The notes: generated by a model from the sequence alone, not told the origin. A stretch of DNA of 8,850 nucleotides from Paludibacteraceae bacterium (GCA_024400275.1 JAKSMY010000067.1:1-8850), one strand, 5' to 3'; shown: positions 1 through 7,645, numbered from the stretch's first letter. Translations and numbers: made by a program.

Positions 1-2860
1 TAAAGTTCAGTTGCAGCATCTTCGGAGCTCCTGCGGTATAGGTGTAACTGAGAATGATCACATCTTCTTCCGCGCAGATGGTATCCACTATTGCCACGCT
101 TCCCACAAGTTTCTCGCACTCCGGTTCGGGAGGAATAGGAGGAGTGCAGTCTTTGACGTGCAATACGAGGGTGAGGATACTATCGCACTCCTCTCCCTGT
201 CCGGGAGCGATAATAGTATAGGTGTCGGCAGTGGTATAGTCTTTTCCTCGCCAAGTATAAGTCTCTCCTTGGCAGATGGTGTCGTATATTGTTTCAAGGT
301 ATTTCTCATTCACTGTTAAATCAAGGTGGGCGTAGATGCTATCGCACCCTTTTTTATTGAGGAGTGTGGTATCGTACGTATCCGCTATAGTCAGTGTGCG
401 TCCATACCACTCATAGGACCCGCCTTCGCAGATTGCAACTTCCCGATTATCTGTTATAGGTTTGTCGGAGACATATACCTCCAAATAGGCAGTGGAGTCG
501 CATTCGGCAGCATTGGTTGTTTTGTAGTTATACGACCCCGCAGCTGTTATCTTTTGCCCGTTCCAAGTAATGGGTAGGTCTGTGTAGCAGACATAGGTAG
601 TGTCGTACGATACGGTAGGTATATTGACGGTTAGGATGAGGGTTAGAACGCTGTCGCATTCATAGCCCAATCCTTGAGCGGTAATGGTATATTCTCCTGC
701 ATTTGTATAGTTTTGTCCACGCCAAGTATAGGTCTCACCTTGGCAGATGGTGTCGTATTTCGTTTCGAGGTAGTTTTCCTTAATCGTCAAGTGAAGCGTG
801 ACGATGGAGTCACACGCATTAGCATTTTTGAGCATAATCGTGTCGCCATCGACGGCTTCTTTCCCGTGCCAGACAAACGGTGTTTCGCAAGTCGTAAGGT
901 ACTCTGCTCCACAGGTCTTAGGCAGCACATTTACTTTCAGTGTGCATACACTGTCGCACCCCGCAGCATTAAGGATAACGAAGGAGGTATCGGTTTGGGT
1001 GGTATATACCGTATCGTTCCACGCAAAACTCTCTCCCTCGCAGATGGTGGTAATTAAGGTACTGTCGGTGGGGGTACAGATGATTTCCGGTATAGTTGGG
1101 TTGAGAGGGTTAATTCCCCAATTATCATTTTGGTTGCAATCTTTTTCTTCTATCGTCAGTACATATATACGTACACAATCGTCGCCCTCGAAAACACTAT
1201 CGCGGAATTCGCCCAGCGTCTTAAACACTTTTCCTCGCCATACGCAACTATCACCACCATCCCGACAAAGCGTCGATTGCTCGTAAACGACTTCCGGTTG
1301 TGCAAAAACCGCATGCAACATTGTGACACTATCGCATCCCCAAATGGACGGAATCGTGTCAGGATAGAGCCCCGCCCGGGCAATCACTCGTCCTTTCCAC
1401 TCAAACGACTTGCCATAACAAGTGATGTATTCATGCTTTAAATAAGCCGGCAACACGTGTTCGTTTAATTCGTAAGAAAGCGTTCCTCCGCACTCCGGAT
1501 CGGTTATGGAATAATATAAAGTCGTGTCGCCTTCAAGCGCAAAATGAGTTTGCCCGTTAATGACTATTGGCGTATTAGTACAAATTGTATCATATAAGAT
1601 AATGGGGGCATCTCTATCTATGTGAAGCGTTTGTTCCGTACTATCTACAAGGCAATCCCAGTCGTACAAGCAGCACTTGAGTTTGATGGTATAATCGCCC
1701 GATTGAGAAAGTATAAACGGAGTAAGCAACTTATAATCGGTTGTGGATATTTGCCCCTTATACTCAAGTCCGTCAAATTGCCACAAAGCGCGGTCTACGT
1801 CTTCAGAAACATTCTTGATATATACTGTATCAGCACAGAATCCACGGTGGATATCGAAATCCATTTTCGCTTTCGGGTGAGGTTGCGTACCCTTGGCGGC
1901 AACGCGGGTAGCACAGACAAAAGTCTCATTAACCGACAAGTCGCAATAATACATTTCTTCGTCATAAGGCGGAAACACCTCTATGGTTCGTTCGGTGGAG
2001 ATAACTGTATTTAAATCGGATGCCCTGTACCAACGATAGAAGAATCCTTCCGGGGCAATGAATTGTAATTTCCCGTCTTCACAAGCGTTGATGAGTATCC
2101 GTTTGGGTTGTGTCTTGAAAGTGAAGTAGCATAGCCCAAAATGTTGGGCTTGCGCACAGTCGAAATTCTGTACGCGAATAATAAGAGTTTGGTTATGATA
2201 GGGTGTTAGGTCTATTCCTAACGATGCCCAATCTAAGTACTGAAACCTTGTGGGCTCCACCACGCGGTCTGCGGTAAGCCACGGATAAGTAAACTTCTTC
2301 CATTCCGGATTGCCGGGGATATGTCCTTGTATCTCTTGCCCCTCCAGAGAAAACTTAAAATGCATACAAACACTATCAATTATTTGTCCCTCCTCGTCTA
2401 AGATGGAGAATGCAGCCCCTGCCCCTCGTTCATGACTCTCTTGTAAGATGGGCATAAACTGAAAAACAAGAATTGAATTAAGGTTTGTATCTACGCGGAT
2501 GGTGTATTCGACATCCTCCACACCGCACTGCGTGTAATAATTACCAAGACAAACAGATTTCGTGGCACCAAGAGGTGCTTCCGGCAGTATCGAGTCCGGA
2601 AAGGCTGAACAACTCGTAGGATTGTCAATCACATTAATATGCGTCGCCGCACTCCACGGGTCGCCGGTCATAACTCCAACGTAAGAATATCGGTCCGGAT
2701 AATTAGTGGTATCTCCGTTAGAATCCGCGTAACGGCAAATTACATTATCAGCCCATAGATCAGTGAAATCAAAATCTTGCGTAGGCAAAAGAACATTGTC
2801 AGCCATGCCGAAAAGACACGACTGACAAAGTATTAGCGCTAATGTACGCAAGTTTCGCAT
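1..2860 (-). CDS. Large secreted cysteine-paired repeat protein (C-terminus beyond window)
   Basis: Reading back from the ATG at 2860, I translated 953 codons to base 1 without a stop, so the protein is longer than 953 aa and its C-terminus is missing. Residues 1-20 form a Sec signal peptide (MRNLRTLALILCQSCLFGMA, cleavage before DNV). Residues 21-250 are a beta-rich N-terminal region I cannot name. Residues 255-412 resemble Ig/PKD-like material (LWQFDGLEYKG, SGDYTIKLKC). From about 420 to 902 come nine tandem units of 45-75 aa with the pattern DTIC..E.Y.W.G....G.Y......CDS..TL.L.V, and a tenth, different unit begins near 920 (VDTICAEED). The ATG directly abuts the TAA of the upstream gene, so translation is probably coupled. 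Family knowledge: such repeats occur in large secreted Bacteroidales proteins, often T9SS cargo. A role as adhesin or matrix protein is inference. A C-terminal sorting domain would be expected further left. Confidence 0.9.
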   Translation of the reverse strand, partial: MRNLRTLALILCQSCLFGMADNVLLPTQDFDFTDLWADNVICRYADSNGDTTNYPDRYSYVGVMTGDPWSAATHINVIDNPTSCSAFPDSILPEAPLGATKSVCLGNYYTQCGVEDVEYTIRVDTNLNSILVFQFMPILQESHERGAGAAFSILDEEGQIIDSVCMHFKFSLEGQEIQGHIPGNPEWKKFTYPWLTADRVVEPTRFQYLDWASLGIDLTPYHNQTLIIRVQNFDCAQAQHFGLCYFTFKTQPKRILINACEDGKLQFIAPEGFFYRWYRASDLNTVISTERTIEVFPPYDEEMYYCDLSVNETFVCATRVAAKGTQPHPKAKMDFDIHRGFCADTVYIKNVSEDVDRALWQFDGLEYKGQISTTDYKLLTPFILSQSGDYTIKLKCCLYDWDCLVDSTEQTLHIDRDAPIILYDTICTNTPIVINGQTHFALEGDTTLYYSITDPECGGTLSYELNEHVLPAYLKHEYITCYGKSFEWKGRVIARAGLYPDTIPSIWGCDSVTMLHAVFAQPEVVYEQSTLCRDGGDSCVWRGKVFKTLGEFRDSVFEGDDCVRIYVLTIEEKDCNQNDNWGINPLNPTIPEIICTPTDSTLITTICEGESFAWNDTVYTTQTDTSFVILNAAGCDSVCTLKVNVLPKTCGAEYLTTCETPFVWHGKEAVDGDTIMLKNANACDSIVTLHLTIKENYLETKYDTICQGETYTWRGQNYTNAGEYTITAQGLGYECDSVLTLILTVNIPTVSYDTTYVCYTDLPITWNGQKITAAGSYNYKTTNAAECDSTAYLEVYVSDKPITDNREVAICEGGSYEWYGRTLTIADTYDTTLLNKKGCDSIYAHLDLTVNEKYLETIYDTICQGETYTWRGKDYTTADTYTIIAPGQGEECDSILTLVLHVKDCTPPIPPEPECEKLVGSVAIVDTICAEEDVIILSYTYTAGAPKMLQLNF
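233..301 (-). repeat. Copy of a recently duplicated repeat segment (unit 9)
   Basis: This segment encodes residues 854-876, beginning YLETIYDTICQGETYTWRG. It matches bases 704-772 (residues 697-719) at 20 of 23 amino acids and roughly 60 of 69 bases by hand alignment. The copies are 471 bases apart, an exact multiple of three, as expected for in-frame duplication of a three-unit block. Confidence 0.8.
704..772 (-). repeat. Copy of a recently duplicated repeat segment (unit 6)
   Basis: This is the partner of the segment at 233-301, encoding residues 697-719. The three amino-acid differences are K/I, Q/K and N/D. Flanking sequence diverges faster than this core. Confidence 0.8.
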
Positions 2861-4918
2861 TTATTTGACCTTATTACCTAAGATTGTATAGAGGTACCCG
2901 TTTGCGCGGATGTAAAGGGCATTGTTGTGGATATACTTGGTAACCTCGTTCGTCGCTTTCTGCGAGTTCAAGGAAGTAGGAGTCTTATGAGCAGTATAGA
3001 TGCGGATTCCGTAATTGGAGTTGGTGCCGGCTTGGAGGTCTAACTCATAATCGGCAGCCAGGGTAGCGATTACCATATTGCTATAAGTCAAATAGATTTC
3101 CACTTCGTCGTTGACGGATGCGCTCAGCGTATATTTGCCCTCTTTCGGAGCAAAGAAACTAATCGGATAATTGATTTCCATTGCGCTCGGTACATCCATC
3201 GCGCATAGCGCTTGTCCATAACCGTTAGCCCAGACATAAGCGTCTTGGTTGCCGCCCATAATCTTTACCAAATCTTTTCCAATCTCGTATCCCTCAGTAG
3301 CCGTCTCGCGAGCCGTGAGATACAAAGCGTCTGAACGAGTGCCGTCCGCTAATGTAATGCAGCAGCGCAGTACATCGTCTTCGGTCTTGGGAGCTCTGAG
3401 CGTACCCAACGTTTGCGGTTCAGTCAAAATGAGCGTCTTTTGCGCCCCAACTTGAACGAAGAACGGGCAAGCAACCACAAAGGTGTTGCCGGCAAACGGA
3501 ATAACATTATAGGCACCGCTTGCGCTGGTGTTGTCATAAACTTGAGCATAATCGATATCAGAAACCGCTGCATTTGCATACGTCAGCAACGGATTGGCAA
3601 CGGCATTCCAACCGCAGTTATAGATGTCGCCGCTATTATACTCGGGTAAAACCATAGCTGTAGTAGAACCAAAGTCTCCGGTCTTGGCGAAGCGCCAAAC
3701 GTTTTCGTTGCCGTCAATGCCAATCATATAGAACTTGCCTGGAAGCAGAGCTCCTTCTTCTTTCTTTACCCAACCATTTTCTTTCGAACTAGCGCGCAGC
3801 GTGCCGTCATATTCCCAAATCAGCATATCAACCATACTCTTTAGTATAGAATTAGGAGCAGATTGACGACGCAAGGACTCTACACTTGTTTCGAACGGAA
3901 CGGCAAAAGCATAGTACTTATTCGGGTCAGCAATCGCCTTCTCCGGTTCCAGTTGGAGGTCGTAATATGCGTTGGCAAATGTCAATGCGGCTACATTATG
4001 TATTTGCGAGGACTTCCCCTTCGTGGAGGTGATAACCAAATCTTTTGCAGTGAGATTGCCGGTAAGATTGAGGTCGCCCATTAAACCAAGGGAGATGTTG
4101 CCAATTGTTTTGTTATTACCATTCATCCGGATGGGCTTGTTGATGATAATATCCTCCTCTACATCGGCAAGAATCTTTATCTCATCTTCCTTGTTCGCAG
4201 CAGCAATAGCGTCGGCAATGGTGTTAAACTTGGTTGTTGCGATACTTGCCACGGCTTGATCCAAAGCAAATGTAGCGCCGTAGGTCTCTTTGAAAGAAAC
4301 AGAATACTCAATCACGCGCGGATTGGTGGTAGAGCCATCTTCCCAAACCTTAAACACATAACCCTCATTGGGAATTGCCGTCAGTGTGACGCTACATTCA
4401 TCTTTTGTGACAGTAACAGAGCCTGCTTCAATTGCCGGAGTAGCAATTTCATCAGCCAACTCCCCCGTTTTGAAGATTGGATAAATATCCTCATCTCCCT
4501 CCGTGTAGGTTTGAGAGACTTCGGCAGTATTATCAGACCATCTAAATGCTGCGCAAGAGGCGGGTTGTGCGGTCAGCGTAAAAGTCTTAGTTCCCGCATT
4601 GGAGGTCACGACTTTTACCGAACCATGGTCAGGCTTAATTTGAGCCGTTTTACCAAACACCGCGGTGAATGTAGTATTAGTTCCTTCCGTCTCTGTTAAA
4701 ATGTGGTTAAACGGATTCGTTGTCGAATTATTTTCTAACCAATACAAAAACTCGTATCCATCCTCGGCTACCGCCTCGATGCTATAAGTAACTCCGTCAA
4801 CTAATGTTGCCGTCACTTTTCCACCTACGCCATCGGTAGATGTTTGTTTACCATTCTCAGCCATCAGCGACATTGCGCTTACGGCTAAAAGTAAAAATAT
4901 GTATTGAATCTTTTTCAT
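2861..4918 (-). CDS. Secreted InlB-like repeat protein with T9SS-like C-terminal tail
   Basis: 685 aa, apparently complete. Residues 1-20 are a Sec signal peptide (MKKIQYIFLLLAVSAMSLMA). Three divergent InlB-B-like units follow at about 33-88, 91-149 and 161-218. Units one and three share G-Y-x-F-x-x-W then STTNP (W60/65-69 and W192/196-200). Residues 230-300 (FNTIADAIAAANKEDEIKIL, then short strand-turn segments) look like a brief beta-helix-like stretch. Residues 330-640 match a long region I associate with Bacteroidales T9SS cargo (YYAFAVPFETS, LLPGKFYMIG, YEIGKDLVKI, YGIRIY). The tail at 655-685 (KYIHNNALYIRANGYLYTIL, ending GNKVK) resembles a non-canonical T9SS sorting signal. The gap to the upstream gene is 21 bases and to the downstream gene zero. 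Likely surface-attached or extracellular; ligand unknown. An adhesin-like role is inferred only from the repeats. Confidence 0.92.
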   Translation of the reverse strand: MKKIQYIFLLLAVSAMSLMAENGKQTSTDGVGGKVTATLVDGVTYSIEAVAEDGYEFLYWLENNSTTNPFNHILTETEGTNTTFTAVFGKTAQIKPDHGSVKVVTSNAGTKTFTLTAQPASCAAFRWSDNTAEVSQTYTEGDEDIYPIFKTGELADEIATPAIEAGSVTVTKDECSVTLTAIPNEGYVFKVWEDGSTTNPRVIEYSVSFKETYGATFALDQAVASIATTKFNTIADAIAAANKEDEIKILADVEEDIIINKPIRMNGNNKTIGNISLGLMGDLNLTGNLTAKDLVITSTKGKSSQIHNVAALTFANAYYDLQLEPEKAIADPNKYYAFAVPFETSVESLRRQSAPNSILKSMVDMLIWEYDGTLRASSKENGWVKKEEGALLPGKFYMIGIDGNENVWRFAKTGDFGSTTAMVLPEYNSGDIYNCGWNAVANPLLTYANAAVSDIDYAQVYDNTSASGAYNVIPFAGNTFVVACPFFVQVGAQKTLILTEPQTLGTLRAPKTEDDVLRCCITLADGTRSDALYLTARETATEGYEIGKDLVKIMGGNQDAYVWANGYGQALCAMDVPSAMEINYPISFFAPKEGKYTLSASVNDEVEIYLTYSNMVIATLAADYELDLQAGTNSNYGIRIYTAHKTPTSLNSQKATNEVTKYIHNNALYIRANGYLYTILGNKVK

Positions 4919-4939
4919 CGTTGTAGCATATTTAATTAG

Positions 4940-6136
4940 TTAGTTAGCATCATGAACGAGACGAACGGGCAGGTAATCGCTCGTACTTCGATTACCAGTA
5001 CCCTCATAAGAACTGTTTTGAATAATTGGAGCAACATACACTTTTGACGAACTAATGGTGCTTGTATGATAAATCACCTGAGGTGCATTATCTGTGGCAG
5101 AATTCTGTTTGCTATAACTATAAGAAATATATCCAACCGCAGGCAAAAATACCGCACCGGCTTTTTCCATGGCGTCCCAAATTTCTCCATCATAACTGTT
5201 TGTTGCATAACCAGATGCGCTAGAACTCCAACCTTCTGGTTTTAAATCATCATCTTCACCTGTTCCCCAAGTCCAAACATCCGGTAACAATATTAAGCCC
5301 GGGATATTATGGACTTTCCCTCGCGCACGCAAATCAGAAGCACGCTCTCTTCCATTAACGACATATGACCATTCTTCTTGCGTTAAGGTTCTCCACATTT
5401 CCGGAACATTACCACCATTCTCTATTGCATTATATTGCCCCCAATCATAATCATGTAAATTAGGCCAATTCGACAAGTAATTAGGTTCGCTTTGTTTTTT
5501 ACCAATAAAACCAGGAACCGGCTCATAGGTACTTGTTCCCGATCGAAACATATCTAACCATATCCCAGTTCTTGAGACGGATTGTGAATTAACCGTATAG
5601 GTAATTATCCCCCACTGATTCTCGGCAAACCGGAAACGACCTTGACCAGCACCCAAATAACCAACCGATGCAGGAATTATATCTTTCCCCTCAGGTTTTA
5701 CTGCATGCCAAGCATCATTTCCATCCTCTTCACTGATTTGAGTTGTCCATTGTAAATTACCTTTGGAGAAAAACACTTGCTTTCCATCAGAATTAACAGA
5801 GAACAATCCATTAATCGCTCCTTCCGGTGCCACGGGAGCACAGTTTTCAACAGTCACGATCAAGTCATAATCTGTAGTGCAACCGGATGCTTTTTCGACG
5901 GAATAACTTCTTTTGATTTTTCCATCATTATCAACATCTTTAATAGCAAATGGACCTACTATTTCTGTTCCAATTGTCCATGTCTTGGAATTCAATAAGG
6001 TATTGCACACCGTTTCCTCTATCAAATGATAATCTTCCGGACAATACATCAAATTTAACGAGGCGGTACTAATCGTCTGCGCTTGCAGCATTAGGGTAGT
6101 CGCAGCTACTATCGTGAGTAAAAATAACTTTTTCAT
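4940..6136 (-). CDS. Secreted paralog B: repeat module plus GNLQ/NGG-WRTL/LPDxW domain
   Basis: 398 aa, apparently complete. Residues 1-19 form a Sec signal peptide (MKKLFLLTIVAATTLMLQA before QTI). Residues 25-100 contain one unit like those of the large repeat protein: C32, TVC44, W53, GC86TTDYDLIVTV and C99. The main domain runs from about 107 to 396: FSVNSDGKQVFFSKGNLQ (112-129), GRFRFAENQWG (166-176), GIWLDMFR (191-198), DWGQYNAIENGG (231-242), MWRTLTQEEWSY (247-258), LILLPDVW (281-288), EKAGAVFLPAVGY (324-336) and YLPVRLV (388-394). I know this domain as abundant in Bacteroidales secreted proteins. It recalls FISUMP/DUF1566-type proteins with a possible C-type-lectin-like fold, but that link is uncertain. 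No T9SS-like tail or lipobox is seen. It starts 3 bases after the paralogous 429-aa gene. The stop is followed by further TAA codons (TAACTAACTAATTAA). Function unknown. Confidence 0.9.
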   Translation of the reverse strand: MKKLFLLTIVAATTLMLQAQTISTASLNLMYCPEDYHLIEETVCNTLLNSKTWTIGTEIVGPFAIKDVDNDGKIKRSYSVEKASGCTTDYDLIVTVENCAPVAPEGAINGLFSVNSDGKQVFFSKGNLQWTTQISEEDGNDAWHAVKPEGKDIIPASVGYLGAGQGRFRFAENQWGIITYTVNSQSVSRTGIWLDMFRSGTSTYEPVPGFIGKKQSEPNYLSNWPNLHDYDWGQYNAIENGGNVPEMWRTLTQEEWSYVVNGRERASDLRARGKVHNIPGLILLPDVWTWGTGEDDDLKPEGWSSSASGYATNSYDGEIWDAMEKAGAVFLPAVGYISYSYSKQNSATDNAPQVIYHTSTISSSKVYVAPIIQNSSYEGTGNRSTSDYLPVRLVHDAN

Positions 6137-6139
6137 AAC

Positions 6140-7429
6140 TTATTTATTTTTAGGTTGAACATCCGTCACCAAGCGAACAGGGTAAAGCCATGATGTTGCA
6201 TTATCTGTTTTTTGCGGGAAAGCGTCCGTTTTAGTCGCCGTAACTAAAACAGAAGACACTTTGTCTTTATGACCATCCCCATTAGCGGTACTTGATTGGT
6301 AAAACCAACTTGTACTTGGGTGGGTTGGTGCGTCACTTTTTAAATCAAATCTAATCGAACCACAAGCAGGCAAGAAAACGGCCCCAGCTTCTTCTAACTG
6401 TTTCCATTCGTCAATAGTAAATCTATTATATAAGTTATCTTTGTTTACAAGAACTTGATTGGGCTTCCATTTTTCGTGTATTTCTTCACTAATGCCACTC
6501 CAAGACCAATCATCCGGCAAAAAGATTACACCATTTGTATGTTCTTGATCACTAAAAGTTTGCTTAATTTGTGCACCAGCACTCAAATTTATACGCTTAG
6601 CCCCCGTAAATAAGTAATACCATTCATCTTGAGAAAGCGTACGCCACATACCCGGTTCATTACCACCATTTTCGATAGCATTAAACATTCCCCAATCGGT
6701 ATCGTCACTCCATTGAACCTGATAGCCTGTAGTTTCTGTTCTTGCAGCTAGGATAGGACTACATACTATATTGTTGATGAGAGCACCACTAGACGCTGCA
6801 CGAAACATATCAATCCATATGCCCTCAATTGCTCGCATACTTTGTATTTTATTGTATTGGGTTCCATACTCATAATTCTCATACCGAACCACCTCCCATT
6901 GTTCCGGAGCGAAACGGAAACGACCTTGACATTCAACGATTTCATCTAATTTTGGATTCTGACCAATATATTTTACTTTATGGTAAGGTGTTCTTATTTG
7001 ATCAGGATCATCATCCTCATATATGGAATACTGTAAATTTCCCATAGAGAAATAGACTTGCTTATCATCAGAAACAGAGAAAATTCCCTTGCAAGCGCCA
7101 ATAGGCAGGCACAGATTAACGGTGACATCTAAGACATAATCCGTTGTGCATCCTGTTCCGTCGTTTTTATCTATGGACACGACATCAGAAATCTTACCAT
7201 CATGAACATTGGCTGCCGTATAGGATTGTTTGTTATAATCCCAAACGTAAGGCAATTCCGTATTGCAAATCGTCTCAATGGTATAGTGCTCATCGGGCTT
7301 GCAATAAGTGAGCGTCACAAAAGCGGTGTTGTCCTCTTGTGCCGAGAGGGTCATCGCCAAAAGAGCCGCCACTACGAAAAAGAAGATTTTTTTCTTTGCC
7401 ACAAGGGCACGAGTAATTTCATTTTTCAT
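6140..7429 (-). CDS. Secreted paralog A: repeat module plus GNLQ/NGG-WRTL/LPDxW domain
   Basis: 429 aa, apparently complete. The signal peptide spans residues 1-30: a basic leader with KKK at 12-14, hydrophobic IFFFVVAALLAMTLSA, cleavage before QED. A GTG at codon 10 would give a more typical short leader and is an alternative start; I keep the ATG. Residues 40-107 hold one DTIC-type unit (C43, TIC55, VW62-63, GC94TTDYVLDVTV, C107). The main domain parallels paralog B: FSVSDDKQVYFSMGNLQY (117-134), GRFRFAPEQW (169-178), GIWIDMFR (203-210), DWGMFNAIENGG (245-256), MWRTLSQDEWYY (261-272), VIFLPDDWSW (301-310), EEAGAVFLPACG (346-357) and YPVRLV (416-421). It has longer inserts than B and a basic C-terminal PKNK. 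No sorting tail is visible. It starts 22 bases after the small protein and lies 3 bases from B, which suggests an old tandem duplication. Function unknown. Confidence 0.9.
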   Translation of the reverse strand: MKNEITRALVAKKKIFFFVVAALLAMTLSAQEDNTAFVTLTYCKPDEHYTIETICNTELPYVWDYNKQSYTAANVHDGKISDVVSIDKNDGTGCTTDYVLDVTVNLCLPIGACKGIFSVSDDKQVYFSMGNLQYSIYEDDDPDQIRTPYHKVKYIGQNPKLDEIVECQGRFRFAPEQWEVVRYENYEYGTQYNKIQSMRAIEGIWIDMFRAASSGALINNIVCSPILAARTETTGYQVQWSDDTDWGMFNAIENGGNEPGMWRTLSQDEWYYLFTGAKRINLSAGAQIKQTFSDQEHTNGVIFLPDDWSWSGISEEIHEKWKPNQVLVNKDNLYNRFTIDEWKQLEEAGAVFLPACGSIRFDLKSDAPTHPSTSWFYQSSTANGDGHKDKVSSVLVTATKTDAFPQKTDNATSWLYPVRLVTDVQPKNK

Positions 7430-7451
7430 AATAGTATAGTTTTTAAATTGT

Positions 7452-7601
7452 TTACACTTGTTTGGGGGCTTTAGTCTGCGGATTTAGTGGTGTTTCAGGA
7501 GTCACACTTCCGCCACTGACACCACTGGTCATACCGGGAATCATAATCTCAACTCCTCGTAAATTAACCATTTGGGTTTCGGGTTTTAAATAATGTTTCA
7601 T
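7452..7601 (-). CDS. 49-aa small protein heading the secreted-protein operon
   Basis: ATG at 7601, stop TAA at 7454-7452. The product begins MKHYLKPETQMVNLRGVEIM, continues IPGMTSGVSGGSVT and ends in a proline-, lysine- and threonine-rich tail (PQTKAPKQV). It has no signal peptide, transmembrane segment or cysteine. The opening resembles small Bacteroidales hypothetical proteins of the form MKKYxxPxxxVVxLxxxxxM followed by a Gly/Ser-rich variable tail; this is recalled family knowledge, not a search result. It is likely real because the frame is intact, the gap to the next gene is 22 bases, and the Gly/Ser segment is not what random sequence usually gives. It may be a small secreted-system accessory, a regulatory leader peptide or a peptide precursor, but no modification enzyme is visible. 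If the promoter at 7645-7615 is right, the leader is only a few bases and an internal ATG (codon 11 or 20) is possible. Confidence 0.65.
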   Translation of the reverse strand: MKHYLKPETQMVNLRGVEIMIPGMTSGVSGGSVTPETPLNPQTKAPKQV

Positions 7602-7614
7602 ATTGTTAATCGTT

Positions 7615-7645
7615 TAAAATTATTTTTTTCAGTGCTGTATACAAA
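7615..7645 (-). promoter_or_regulatory. Candidate Bacteroidota promoter for the five-gene operon
   Basis: On the minus strand, TTTG at 7645-7642 is followed after 19 bases by TAATTTTA at 7622-7615. The Bacteroidota primary-sigma consensus is TTTG, 19-21 bp, TAnnTTTG, so seven of eight -7-box definitions fit, with the final G replaced by A. The -33 box shares bases with the terminator U-tract. Predicted initiation falls only a few bases from the small-protein ATG, which is unusually close and lowers confidence. Confidence 0.35.

Larger units (their letters stand above)
155..1603 (-). repeat. Array of nine DTIC...CDS protein repeats
   Basis: Nine tandem protein-level repeats within the large secreted protein. 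The first cysteines are at residues 427, 481, 532, 607, 658, 706, 758, 811 and 863. The matching second cysteines are at 457, 509, 562, 635, 683, 735, 787, 839 and 892, so the two are always 25-30 residues apart. Most units carry W-x-G about 5-9 residues after the first cysteine and C-D-S at the second. Units 1 and 3 are degenerate and lack CDS. A proline-containing linker (574-596) separates units 3 and 4. Units are beta-strand-like and alternate hydrophobic residues after CDS (VLTLILTV). Confidence 0.85.

Noticed and set aside
233..772. Repeated nucleotide segments as a CRISPR array or insertion sequence.
   Set aside because: The repeats are imperfect, in frame, follow protein periodicity and have no terminal inverted repeats, spacers or transposase.
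11..2014. Several plus-strand open frames of 80-160 codons (for example 674-1057 and 798-1286).
   Set aside because: They lie antisense to the continuous minus-strand repeat protein, have no recognisable domains, and repeat with its periodicity, as shadow frames do.
4940..7429. Possibility that the paralogs are variable proteins of a diversity-generating retroelement, since FISUMP/C-type-lectin-like domains can be such targets.
   Set aside because: There is no reverse transcriptase or template repeat in the window, and the C-termini do not show the Asn-rich, adenine-substituted pattern of a variable region.
3249..7474. Plus-strand frames opposite the 685-, 398- and 429-aa genes, including 4256-4699.
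   Set aside because: Each overlaps a well-supported secreted-protein gene on the other strand and shows no family motif.
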